Assembly: GCF_033568475.1 (NCBI RefSeq)
Contig: NC_133120.1
Coordinates: forward strand, 80,576,151-80,640,150
Reading direction: 5' to 3'
Length of the DNA stretch: 64,000 nucleotides
Origin: Henckelia pumila
Lineage: Eukaryota; Streptophyta; Magnoliopsida; Lamiales; Gesneriaceae
This document shows, one piece after another, positions 45,773 to 57,500 of the stretch. Below the pieces are notes generated by a model. The model did not search any database. It saw only the letters and a list, made by a program, of their open reading frames with translations, and was not told the DNA's origin. Numbering within the stretch: the stretch's first letter is position 1; every line of letters starts with the position of its first letter. The translations under genes and the position numbers were made by a program.

Positions 45773-48700
45773 TCATAGGCCCAATAATAGGTAATATAGT
45801 AGGGTAATGGGTAAAGAAATCAACATGCCGAATATAACCCTGCAAAAATTAGACGAACCAAAGTTTAATTAATACTAGCTATAGTGGCACACGCTATGCG
45901 TGTGTAACTAATAAAATGTGATAGTATCAATTGTGAAAAAAATTAGATAGATGATACGAAATCAAATAAATTCACTATAATGAAGCATAAAAATTTGATT
46001 GAGATATGGAAGAAAAAAAAGAAAACAATAGCAACACACCCTTGCATTGGAGAAGAAACTTCCTATCTTTGCTCGATATTTTGGCTCTAAGAATTGGACG
46101 ATTGAATTCTTTTCTACTTTGTGGAAAAAGTTGTTATGGAGACATGGGAAGGTGGGAGAGAGAATGAAAAAAATTGTTATGGAGACATGGGAAGGTGGGA
46201 GAGAGAATGAAATAAGAAAATATATGTAAAACGTAAGAAAAGAGTTAAAGTGAGGGTAAAATGGAAAAAAAAAAACATGGTGTCCTCTTGTCATACCAAA
46301 TACGGTTATTATATACTTCTCAAGTATTATAATACAGTATAGATATATATATATACACACACATATATCTAAAACAAAAACAATTTCTATTTTATTCTTA
46401 AAAAATTAGTGCTCACCCGGTACTTAATATGTCTGGATGCAACCCATACTCTCTAGCAAACACAAATGGGACAATTCCTTGTGGAAGAGCTGCCTACAAA
46501 CAAATTACCCAAAAATAATACTTATAAATTATAATAATAATAAAAAAAAAATTATAAAAAAAAATTTGATACCTGAACTATGGCCGCATGAAGGTGCACC
46601 CCTTTAAGCCCGATGGCTAGAGACGCGGCGGACATCAGGATCGGGCCGCCGATAAACCGGACCACCATCGATATGGCTCCCATCTTGAAGCCACAAGCGA
46701 TTATTCGAGGCTGAAGCGCCATGAACAACCCTGATATAGTAAAATTCAAAATTTTATATTGTTTTTTAAAAATAATATTTATTATTATATAAAAATAAAT
46801 AAGATATGGATACACAACGTACATAAACATACCCAAACTGAACATGGCCATCCCAAGCCCTGCATCCGATATGATTTTGATGGAGTATTTCACCACACTC
46901 GGCATTCCCACATCCCATCTGTTTTATCACAACCCAACAAGATTTGCCAATTTCATTAAAAACATCGACAATGAATCGGATTGATTTGTCTCAAAATGAA
47001 TCCGAAACTATTTTAATCAGGTCTGTTTGAGTCCGATATCAGAACTAGTCCCGGACCGATTATATAGTTAGTAAATAAAATAAGAATTGACATGAAAATT
47101 TTATCTAATTTATTTAGATATATACATAATGGTTTTTTTCATGAAAATATTGATTCCAATTTGATCTCAATCTGGTTCAAACAAGATTGGTTTGAGTTCA
47201 TCACCGACAATCCAATTTTGTGAAAAAAAGCTGATGAAAAGTACTTTGTATAAGCTCTCTCAAATATTACCTAACTTATATCAAGGTTAGTCCCTAAATT
47301 TTCCTTTAGAATAGTTATTAGATATATGTATGAAATACAAGAAAAATAGAGGTTAAATAAACTTACTTAAATGAGATGAGAGACCACAAAAGGCCTAAAA
47401 CGCTGGAATAGGTATTTGGATTACGCGAAAGCTTCCTTCCAACCACGATTAATATAAGTCTTAGCATAACCACAGCACGTGGCAGTTCCTGATTGGCCGG
47501 CACACCTTTCATATCTGGTCCCTCTTCCACTGGAATCTTTAGGCAGTCCCTAAAGCTAAGATCTTTATCTGAAAATAAATAATTATCATTATAATCCATA
47601 CTTAGTAAAAAACTTTTTTTCCAAATTTTTTTAAATCTAAAACTAGTGCAAGTGCTTAATATAATATGTTAATATATATTATAAGCTCTTGAATAATAAT
47701 TTTTTTAGTTTTTCAAATAATTGTTTTATTTTTATTTTTTTCAAAATAAAATATTTAAAATACTTGAATTGGTTAAGAATTGTTGTATTTAAAATGATGG
47801 AACTAACTAACTATTTGAGGAAAAAAAGTGGGAAAAATTTAGTGAAAAATTTTGAGATTACTGATAAACTAATGGTATATTGTAATCCAAATATGAGGTT
47901 GGGTAAATAGAAACGAGAGAAAAAAAAAATGGGTGTGATAAGGACATAAAAAAAATCTCTAGCCTAAGACCCCATGTTGTAATATAGTATAGTAATATTG
48001 ATAATTTCAATAATCATCAAAATTACCTTATATGTTATGTGGGCCAAATAATAAAGTTGGAGTGGGAATAAAATCAATATTATTACTATTATTATTATTA
48101 CGATCATTAGAGCATAATTCAAACGAGCAATGATGCAAATATAAATATCAAATCCTAATTCAAACTCACGTGCTTCCTAGTAATAATAATGTCATCCATT
48201 ACCAAAAGTAATTTGACCCCAACACCACCATAAACACTATGAAAAGGGTAAAAGAAAACAGGGTCATTTTATTCAAAAAATGTAGCTAGACACCTTCATG
48301 AATTTTTCATTAATGGTATTTTCATACGCGTATTAATTTATATTTTTTTTTCTAAAAGCGAGAAAATGGACGCTTTGGATTAGTTTACAATAATACTATT
48401 CTTTATATCAATCGGAAGACATAACAAAATTAAGTAGTATTTTAGATTGTTTTTAAAAAATATTTTTTAGTTTTTCTTTCAAAAAAAAAACAAAAAAACA
48501 AACAAACAAATATGTTTTCTAGAAGCAATCCCGAACAGTACTAACTACTAAGTGCAAAAATTAATGAATTTATGGGTTTTAACAAATTATTCATATTTCC
48601 ATTTCTCCCAAAAATTAATGAATTTATGGGTTTTTTTTCCGACTAAGTACAAAGGTGGCGCAAAGTAATGATATAAAAGGGGAAAAGCAAAAGTGTTGGG

Positions 48701-51319
48701 TGTTAAATTTAAATTGGATTGTGCGGTTAAAGCCTTGAAAATACACAGTTCTGAAAAGTGAGTCGCATAAGTTAGATGTTGAAAGATGAGAAAAAGATAA
48801 ATGATTGCTACCCAAATTTCAAAAGCATGCATAGTTATTAATTATTATTCTTTTGTGAAAAAAAAGTTTAAAAAAAATATGTCCCTTGACCTTGAGATGT
48901 AAGTCAGTTTTTATTCAAAGACAACATTTAACCGTGTAACTAAATGTGTAAATCTAACACATATCAAATTAACAAACCTTGTTACTTTTTTGTGAATTTC
49001 TACCTCGTAGAGTAGAGATTTTTCGCGTTTTTCATATTTTGTGCTAAGATCATAACTTGTCTCATCCAATATCCTACACTTAAAATTATAGCTGTGTAAT
49101 TATAAACAATTGGGTATTGTAGAAGAATTTTCTTCTCTTTTTTAGTTAGAATATGTATATTATTGGAATTTATATTTATAATAATTTTGGACACCAACAT
49201 TGTCAGGTCAATTCTGTGAATGCACGTAAAATGTACATGCAAAAGCCTACTGAAACCTGTCATCTGCATGCATTGTCTCACGCCTATATATGTTTCCATG
49301 GATTCTTTTTTCGTTAATTTCGATAAAAACAGAATCCAATTCCAAGCTAATCGCAAAATCCAAACGAAAATCTTGCAAGAAAATAAACAGTGTCAGGCGC
49401 AATAATTGACGTAACATTCAGACACGTACCTCCGACGATGTTGTTAACGTCACCTCTGGACCCATCTGACGGCGACTCCCATGGGATTTTCACCGCCGGT
49501 GATGGCTGCCGGGAGACCTTCCCCGCGGCGGGGCTCGTGGCGGCGGAATCCATTCCGTTGAAGCTGGATGTTCTCGGGGTGGGTTGGAGGGAATACGCGT
49601 CGGAAGAAGCGTAGCCCGACACCCTCGGGCTGAAGGGTCGGAACCCGAGCCCGAACTCGTGGGGCGTGTTGATGGAGAATATCTCGGCGTTGGACAGATT
49701 GGAGGCGCGTGGGGAGGATGATCGTGCGGCGGAGGACGTGGTGGACCGTCGGATGCGGACACGGATGATGCGTCCGGCGTCGTCGATCTCGGAGTCGGTC
49801 AGGAGTGGGTCCCGGCCGTCGAGAGATATGACGTCGTTTTCGACGTCGAATTTGGTTACGGCGGCGGCGGCTCCGCCGGGGAACTGGGTTTTAATTAGTA
49901 TAGTTGCGGCTCGGTACTCGAAGAGGAAGAGTAGTAGTGTATACCTGCAATTAATTAATTGAAACTCTAAATTAATTATGGACTAATTGACAATTTCATT
50001 TTTTAAATTTTGAAGGAAAATTGATTTAAAATTTCAGGGTTTTAAGAACCCAAAGTAAAATTAAATGAAAAAAACAAAAAAAGAGGCGGCAGCATCGGTC
50101 AAAAGAAAAGAAATAATTGAATATTGTCAAATGAAAAGTGAAATGCACTTAATTTCCGCACTTTTAGACTTTTGGCATAAAATTGATTTCACTTTCTGGG
50201 TTGCGCAAATGCTTCCAAACAAAAGGGAATTGGCTTTTAACTTTTATCTATCTTCAACACGCACCCATTTCTATTTTACACTGTACATAAATTTATGGAT
50301 TACTTAATTTATATGGATTTTATCAAGAAGACATAATTTCTTTTTTTTTGTTGTCAGTAATTATAGCATATGCCAGGAAAAATAATATTTCCATATGCAA
50401 AGTAGCCACTTTTTCTTTTATTCAAGGTTGTTTATTATTTGGCCGATGACGTGTAGCTTATCTGGGATCTTCAATATGGGATGAAGTCTCGAGTTCGAGA
50501 CTCAATTATGACAATCTTTCCTCAACCCCAGCTCAAAAAAAAAAAAAAAGGCTGTTTATTATTTGTTGGATAAAATTTAGTAATACAACTAAAATTAAGT
50601 AGTCCTACCAAATAATTAGTTGTAGTGAAAGTAATTAAGTCACGACCAAGATATATTATAAGAGCTAGCACACACATGTAATCTGTACTTTGAGGTTGCA
50701 TGCATGAGCAAGAACATTGATGGAAATTGAAACCCAATTAAAGAATATTTTCAAGCAACCAGGAAAAAAGATTAAAAAAAAGAAAAAAGAAAAACAACAA
50801 ATATTATATATCTTGTAAATCATCAGTCATGGAATGAATTCAGGAACAAAATCATGTAATATGTAAATATTTATATATATAATAATATACATACCAAAGA
50901 ATACATTGAAGCACCACCAATTGAACCATGATGGGCTGCGTGAAGTCGCCGTACATGGCTTTAAGCAAAGGTATCCCCATAACCAATGTATTTGGCAAAG
51001 TTGAAACCGAGAAAATAGTAATCAGCCACTCCAATTTCCCTTTGAAAATGCACCAAACTGACAGCAAAACAAGCACAGAAAACTTAGAAATGGTGTCCGC
51101 CAATATGAACTTGGTGTCCATTTCATAAGGGTTGTTCTGTGATATGAAATGAAATGATAGTACCGGAACCGCGAAAACCGCCACGAATCGGTTGATGCCG
51201 GAGCATTGCTCCGGCGAGAATATGTTGCAAAATTTTACTGATACGTAGGCCACAAGCATTGCGAAGTAGAGAGGCACCATGGCACACATGACCTTGTAGA
51301 AATCATCTGTGCTAATCAT
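45773..51319 (-). CDS. PIN6: PIN6 auxin efflux carrier
   Basis: Seven exons: 50895-51319, 49430-49944, 47367-47568, 46833-46918, 46573-46730, 46417-46493, 45773-45839, giving 509 residues. The N-terminal five-helix block ([69 protein letters not shown]) and C-terminal block ([63 protein letters not shown], then a final helix) are PIN. The loop with [13 protein letters not shown] and [16 protein letters not shown] is the shortened PIN6 loop, somewhat shorter than in Arabidopsis. PIN6 moves auxin at the endoplasmic reticulum and plasma membrane. The last exon is short (67 bp) and lies just beyond a Helitron in the terminal intron; its reading ([21 protein letters not shown]) confirms the call. 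Confidence 0.92.
45875..46343 (-). mobile_element. Small non-autonomous Helitron inside the last PIN6 intron
   Basis: Read on the - strand it starts TCTATACTGTATTATAAT after an A, and ends with a perfect hairpin CACACGC-AT-AGCGTGTG type stem (about 45887-45903), nine bases and CTAG before a T. This matches Helitron rules at both ends, and insertion between A and T agrees. Inside is a 43-bp tandem duplication (46131-46216) with TTGTTATGGAGACATGGGA. Same orientation as PIN6; the 3' end lies 35 bp before the splice acceptor of the last exon. Confidence 0.8.
50442..50552 (+). mobile_element. Short SINE in PIN6 intron 1
   Basis: tRNA-like head with box A (TAGCTTATCTGG) and box B (GAGTTCGAGACTC), a short body and a poly(A) tail (50535-50549). 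It is flanked by a 13-bp target duplication TGTTTATTATTTG (50429-50441 and 50553-50565). Only ~110 bp, antisense to PIN6. Confidence 0.8.
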
Positions 51320-51373
51320 TTTTTTATTATTATTATTTGTTTGCCTAGTGAATGTGTTTGTGTTTTGAGGCTT

Positions 51374-51382
51374 CTTATATAG
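51374..51382 (-). promoter_or_regulatory. TATA box of PIN6
   Basis: CTATATAAG on the - strand about 55-63 bp upstream of the PIN6 ATG, implying a short leader. Confidence 0.55.
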
Positions 51383-52533
51383 AAAATTGTGTGGTGAAGG
51401 AAGAGTAAAATTGCGAAGTTGGGAGTATTAGGAAAAGGTTTTCCAATATCATGACTTTTTGTATACTTCAAATTAATATATAGGATTGTTTTTTTTAAAA
51501 ATAAATTGCAGGCTGGTATATCAACGAGATGTTAGCATAAAGATACTAACATCGATACACTAACAACCATCAAATTTTATTTTAACTACGCGGGATCAAT
51601 ATATTTTAGACAATGATATATTGGATTATATACTAGCATTTCATCGAGCATAAAATATATATTGGCTCCGCTTGAACAATTACTTATAAAAAATTTTTAT
51701 AAAAGTATTTTTAAATAAATTTTATAAAATATTTTAAAAGTTGTTTAAAAATAATTATGCGTTTGGACAACTATTTTATAAAACTTAAAAATATTTTAAC
51801 ATTTCAAAAGTAATGTTGCTTTGATTTTCATCATTGTCTTCTATATATTCTAAAAACATCTGATTGTTCTTTAAAAATTATACTTGGACACACTTTTTAA
51901 TTAACATTTTACAAAAAAATCTTGTCTAAACACATGCTTTAAGTTTTTTCACTTATAGAACATTAAAAATGTTTTTAGAGTACATGTTCAAACAGAATCC
52001 TCGATTCTACCTATGACAACAACTTGGTACACTAGTAAATGAAGCCATGAAGGGCACGAGTATTTTTCTCTAATGATTGAAAATTAGCCTCGCAGATTAT
52101 GTTGTCCGGTTGCTTAGTGGTGCCATTTTTAATACTAATGATTGATTACTAGTGGTTTAAAAACCCAAATGATTTTTTCGCAATCTATGTATGATCGAAA
52201 TATTAGTTGCTGGGCCAGTGCGTAGAGTGTGAAAGCACAGTGCTCTGTTTCACGAAAATGGTAGAACAAATGGGCAATGTGCTTACACATAAACAATAGA
52301 GCAAGTGTACGTGACACATTGGTGTAACGCCTTAATTTGCTCGTGCACATGTGTGGGAAGACTCCATTTCTACACCTCTTATCATGTGTAGGGGCCGACC
52401 ACCTGGGGTCGCTCTAACTCGTCGGTCTAACAAATGCATGAACTAAAACGAAGACATATCGGCCATTGAAAAAACATGAAATTGGAATTCAAAGTTCAAT
52501 TTGAAGTTTTTTTTTTTCATTCAATGAGTTTGA

Positions 52534-53220
52534 TGTTAAGATTATCGACTTGAATCTATTTCAACTTTAAAAGCTAAATCAAAAGGGAAAGTTCATTCAA
52601 GTCCATAGTTACAACTTCCAATTACTCAATTCAACCGATGTGGATATCTGACACATGTCCTTCACGCGCTAGAGGCTAGAGCAGTCAAACACATAACGTT
52701 GAGTTTGGAACTTTGGACTCTGATACCATGTTAAGATTATGAACGTGAGTATTATCCCAATCCCAAAAGGTAGCTAAATGGGAAAGATTGTTCGAGTTCA
52801 TATATATTTGACACCTCCCATATATGTATCACTTTTGCGCTAGATAAAAAGACAATCATTAAGGTTGTGTTTGGATTGATTTGTTTCAAATGTACTTATT
52901 TAAAAAAAAGTAATATCATGAACCTCAAATAATCCACAATTATATGTTCAAACGGTATTTTATGTTAATTAAGATTATTTCAAGTTCATAGTTACAACTT
53001 ACAATGTCTCAATCCAACCGGTGTAGATATCTAACACTCTCCCTTCACGTTCTAGGAAAGTCCAACACATAATGGTAGGTTTAGACTTTGATACCATGTT
53101 AAGATTATAAACATGGGTGTCTAACTCAACTCCAAAAGCTTAACTAAAATAGAAATATTGTCCAAGTTCATATATGTATTTGACACCTCTCATGTAAGTA
53201 CCACTTTTGCCCTAGATAAA
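52534..53220 (-). mobile_element. TRIM-like miniature LTR element remnants in tandem
   Basis: Three stretches beginning TGTTAAGATTAT (52534, 52729, 53097) look like LTR ends read from the - strand. The last two are each preceded by the complement of a Met-tRNA primer site (TGGTATCAGAG type, near 52718-52728 and 53086-53096). Short internal pieces lie between them, and the 52.6-53.0 kb and 53.0-53.35 kb stretches resemble each other with a period of about 370 bp. No coding parts. Old and broken, with many differences between copies. Confidence 0.4.
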
Positions 53221-54500
53221 AAGCCAATCATTAAGGTTGTGTTTGAATTGATGTGTTTCAAACGTATTTTTGTTGTTTAAAAAAGTAATATAATGAATCT
53301 CAAAACTACACTTTTACATGTTCATATAATATTTCATATTAATTAAGATAATTTCAAGTTCATCCAATCATATATAAATAAGTAAAATATAGATTTTTAA
53401 GATTTGATTTATTACTCACGGTAAATTAAAAAAAACTATAATCGAAATTTATACTCTAACCCAACATGATGGTAAATGCAAAAATCTCATTAACCCATCG
53501 GCAATAACTTGAATGAAATGGGTAGTTTAAAAGAAATTGTGGAGTAGGTTGAGTGTTGGGAAATAAGGGGCAAGAATTGTCCATACATGGTAAAGAGACA
53601 ATGTGAAAGTGAAAGGACAATCAATGTAGGCGTGCAATGGGCCCAATCTCCAAGCATGCGCCGGCCCATCACTTTTCTGTTTTGTCCCTTTCTCCACCGC
53701 CTTCTGTCTTCCCACTGCATTTCTTCACTTCTAACACCTCGTATTGGGGTTTGTATCCAAGAATTGGATTTGCGGGGGAGTGAAAATAATTTTAAACCAA
53801 AACCAGATCGAACCCATCTTCAAGAAACTCTTCCAATGCCCATTTGGTGCAATTTGAGTGAGCCAACTTTCTACAAGTAGGCTTGTGAAATGGAAAGCAT
53901 GTCAAAACTGAACAAACCAAATAGTACTTCACAGACCAACTTTACAGATACTGAAAAGCAAGTGTGTAAATGCCATCAAAAGTTTAGGGTGTCACGTGTG
54001 AAATACACAAAAGAGAATAAAGTATAGCCACGAGAAACTCAATAAAATGAGAAGGTAATGTGATAATTAAGTGCACAAAGGATTGTGGTTTGTGGTAGAG
54101 TTAGTTATCCAAGTGACAACATATTCCATCATTCATTCTCTAGTGAAACTACAAAAAGGAAGCAGAACACCAAAAACTAACAGTGCAACAAAGGTATGAA
54201 TTATCATAAATACAATTGAAGTACAAGGGACATCCTATTGAATACCAATCCCAACTACCGCAAGCTTAACTGGTAATTCACTAATTCTTGTTCAGCTACA
54301 TTCCCTACCACATGAATGTACAAAGTAAAAGAAAAATAATCACTGGAACCTGGCCAACTCATCTTACATAGAGTGGAAGCCATTTCTCTTGGTTGCTTTA
54401 AATATCCCCATCCAATGCTTCTTCACAACAGCTTCTGCAATCGGATAGTATCTGTGAAAGTGTTGCTGTCCAAGTTCATGCTTTCATATTTTCATTGTCG

Positions 54501-57500
54501 TCACGTCTGAACAAGCTTTGCCAAAATGGCCATATCTAGAATTTTGACATCTAGTGTGTCGTCAATTTTTACGATTCCGTCTGTGCCATCAATACCGATA
54601 AGTTTCCCAGTGGCCCCACGATGTGCGCCACCCATGATCCTTATCTTCTCAGCCTTCCTTGGAGCCACGATCTCTATTTCATTAGGAAAAGCATTAATAG
54701 ATTCCCCATTGCTGTTTGATCCGAGAGCCACTCTACATGAGCCATCCTAAAAGACAATAAAGTGGACAATAACTCGATGGATTCAATTTTCATTCTTGAA
54801 AGAAATTAACTAACATGCCCTTCACAGAAAAGACATAAATGTATATGTTCTAGCAAGCACCACGTGCCGATGATCTATCACATTATTTAAAAAATGGTAC
54901 TACTGGATACCTGCCTTGATGATTTCATATAAAACATTCATCTACCAGATTTAGGACAATTACAAAAGACAAATCTTGACTGAAATAGAGGCAGTGTTGG
55001 TGGTCTCTAAATCTAAACGCAAATTGTCATTCAAGTGAGTCAAGTTGTAGGTTTTATTAGACAGAGATTGGGGGAACATAATAAGATAGGTCACGTCCGA
55101 TTCATCTTCTGACCCTTTTCAATCAGTTAAACAATGATATTTGATCATTTAAGGAAGAGAATTGTCAGCAAATAATAGAATGGGCTGAAGAATATATTAT
55201 TAACGACAAGTTAGTCCAGGAAGCCAACACTTAAAATTGGAGGGTAATCAGTGGGTAGCAAGTATTCTTTAGCATATCAGTGGTGACGCCTCATTCTCCC
55301 ACTATTAGCCTGCCCATGCTGCATAAACAGCTAATGGCTACTTTGCATAAAAACAAGAAAATCACCACTCATGTATATTAGATTTCTTTTCTCAAACCAA
55401 CAATTTTCGTTGTAGACTGTTAGCCATGAACATGTCGAGAAAAGAAACAACAAATTTACGATTAAGATCGAAAGAAATATACTGGAAGCACGTCTCTTAT
55501 AACTCCCACGACAGCATCATCACCAGGTCTACGGATGTTGACCAGAATATCTGGCAAGAACCAAGGACCTTCATTGTCAGCACCTGCAACAAGGAAATAT
55601 TGCAAAAATAATACATCGCGTCATAACAAACTAGCAGAGAATCTGGAACGGAATTTTAATAAGAAGGAATAACATATGGATGTGCGCAGATGGTCTTATA
55701 AGGTAGGAAGACAAACCAACTACAGGTGACATCATATCCAAACCACCACTTCCAGGTGTCATTGGTTGTCCACCCGGTGTACCGGGTAAATATGCTGAAC
55801 TCGGTGTCATTGGTGGCTGTCCACCAGGGGTAGATGGCAAGTATGGACTTGGAGCATTTGCTGAAAAAGTAATACATTTTTATGTTATTAAAATCTGATG
55901 CATGTAAGACCCAAAGGAATGTCAAAGAATTAGAGGTACCATAGGCAGAACTGTTCTCCCTAGGAGTGCCAGCATCATTATAGCTGCCACTTTGATTCGT
56001 CCAGCCTGATCCAGGTGTCGGAGCTTCATAAGCTCGTGATGGAGGACTACCCGGCTGAATAATAGAAAGTTCATTGATACCATACAACACAATGAAAACT
56101 ATTTAGAAATGTTAATTACAACCTGAGAAAGTTACCTGATATTGTGGACTGGTTGACCAAGATCCAGGGTTTCCGTCTTCCCAGTTGTCCCTACATTGTC
56201 AGTAAAATTATATTAACTTCACATCAACAGCATGGAAGCTTCTAATTATCACTGAAAGGTGTAACCGTGTAAGGTAATGGAGCAATGGCATCAATGTCAA
56301 GAAAATCAGAAGGAACATGCATGTTGGTTTCAATTTAAAATATGACCAATACACGCGTTGGAGGACATAAACGATATCATTTAACAATCAGATTTGGACG
56401 TAGATCACAACACAAAAATAGGAGTAGCCTTGTTCAATCGATTCACGACACAGTTTCTTTGAAAACAAATAAACCTATGGCCGGGTATTTCTAATGTACA
56501 TTACTTGTAGTGAAACAATAAAACCGCAGAAAATTCGAAGTACAGTGAACCATCTACTCATATGGTTGGATCTTGACTTAGATACATACCTAGGTGGACT
56601 CATAGGTGTATATGGATTCCATGCTCTGTCACGCATAGGTGTCCTCATACCGTCGTGGATGGGAGTTGCTGCATAAAGTAAAAAAGACCAAAAGGTATCA
56701 GGTAACATCTTCTATACATAATACACCAAAATAATAAAACGAGTTTTGAGATAAACAAAACAGCAAATATTACCTCCAGAATCTCTCATTGGAGTCATAT
56801 ACGGATGAAGTGGAGTTCGAGAAGGATGCATTGGGGTTTCACTACCCATGCCATATCTAGATGTTTCCCTGTTAAAATAAAGCAACAGAACTTAAATTCC
56901 CAAAATGACAACAATAATGAAGATCAACAACACTAACAACAATGACCATAATCATAATGCAAGTAAATGGCACCTATAAGGCGTTGAAACATTCACGCTG
57001 TCAGAAATAGAACTCCGTTCAACTGCACAAAAAATTTAATATCAGAATCAATAAAATTTAATCAGATTTAGAGAAATATTCTTCGAGATAACAGGAAACT
57101 TGCCTGTGACAACCTTCATTTGTGACTCTAACTCAACCCGAACCATGGAACCTTTAACTTCTACAACACGACCTTTGCATCCCTTATAATGGCCCAAACG
57201 AATTTTAATTGCAGCTCCTACTAAGGAATCATGACCCCTTCCACCTCCATGGCGTCCTCCAACTGTACAATTCAAATGAATAAAAATGAAAAACATAATT
57301 TAAAAGATGACCAACACCCTTACCCAACTAAATAAACAAGAACACAAAAGCTATTTTGCTTAGCAAGGATGATAGGTGGATCACAAAGTAGTCCCACCCC
57401 TTCTATATTTGAGGGAGAGCCACTCCTGGAGCTTTACCCCCAACCCTTTTCAACCATTAGATTGGAATGGGGCCCACATGTTTTGAGAATCAACCAATCT

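Larger units (their letters stand above)
51320..54500. other. Intergenic between PIN6 and SPT5
   Basis: Contains the PIN6 promoter, a degraded miniature LTR element array (about 52534-53220) and the 3' region of SPT5. Nothing in 53300-54500 looks like an exon. Confidence 0.5.
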
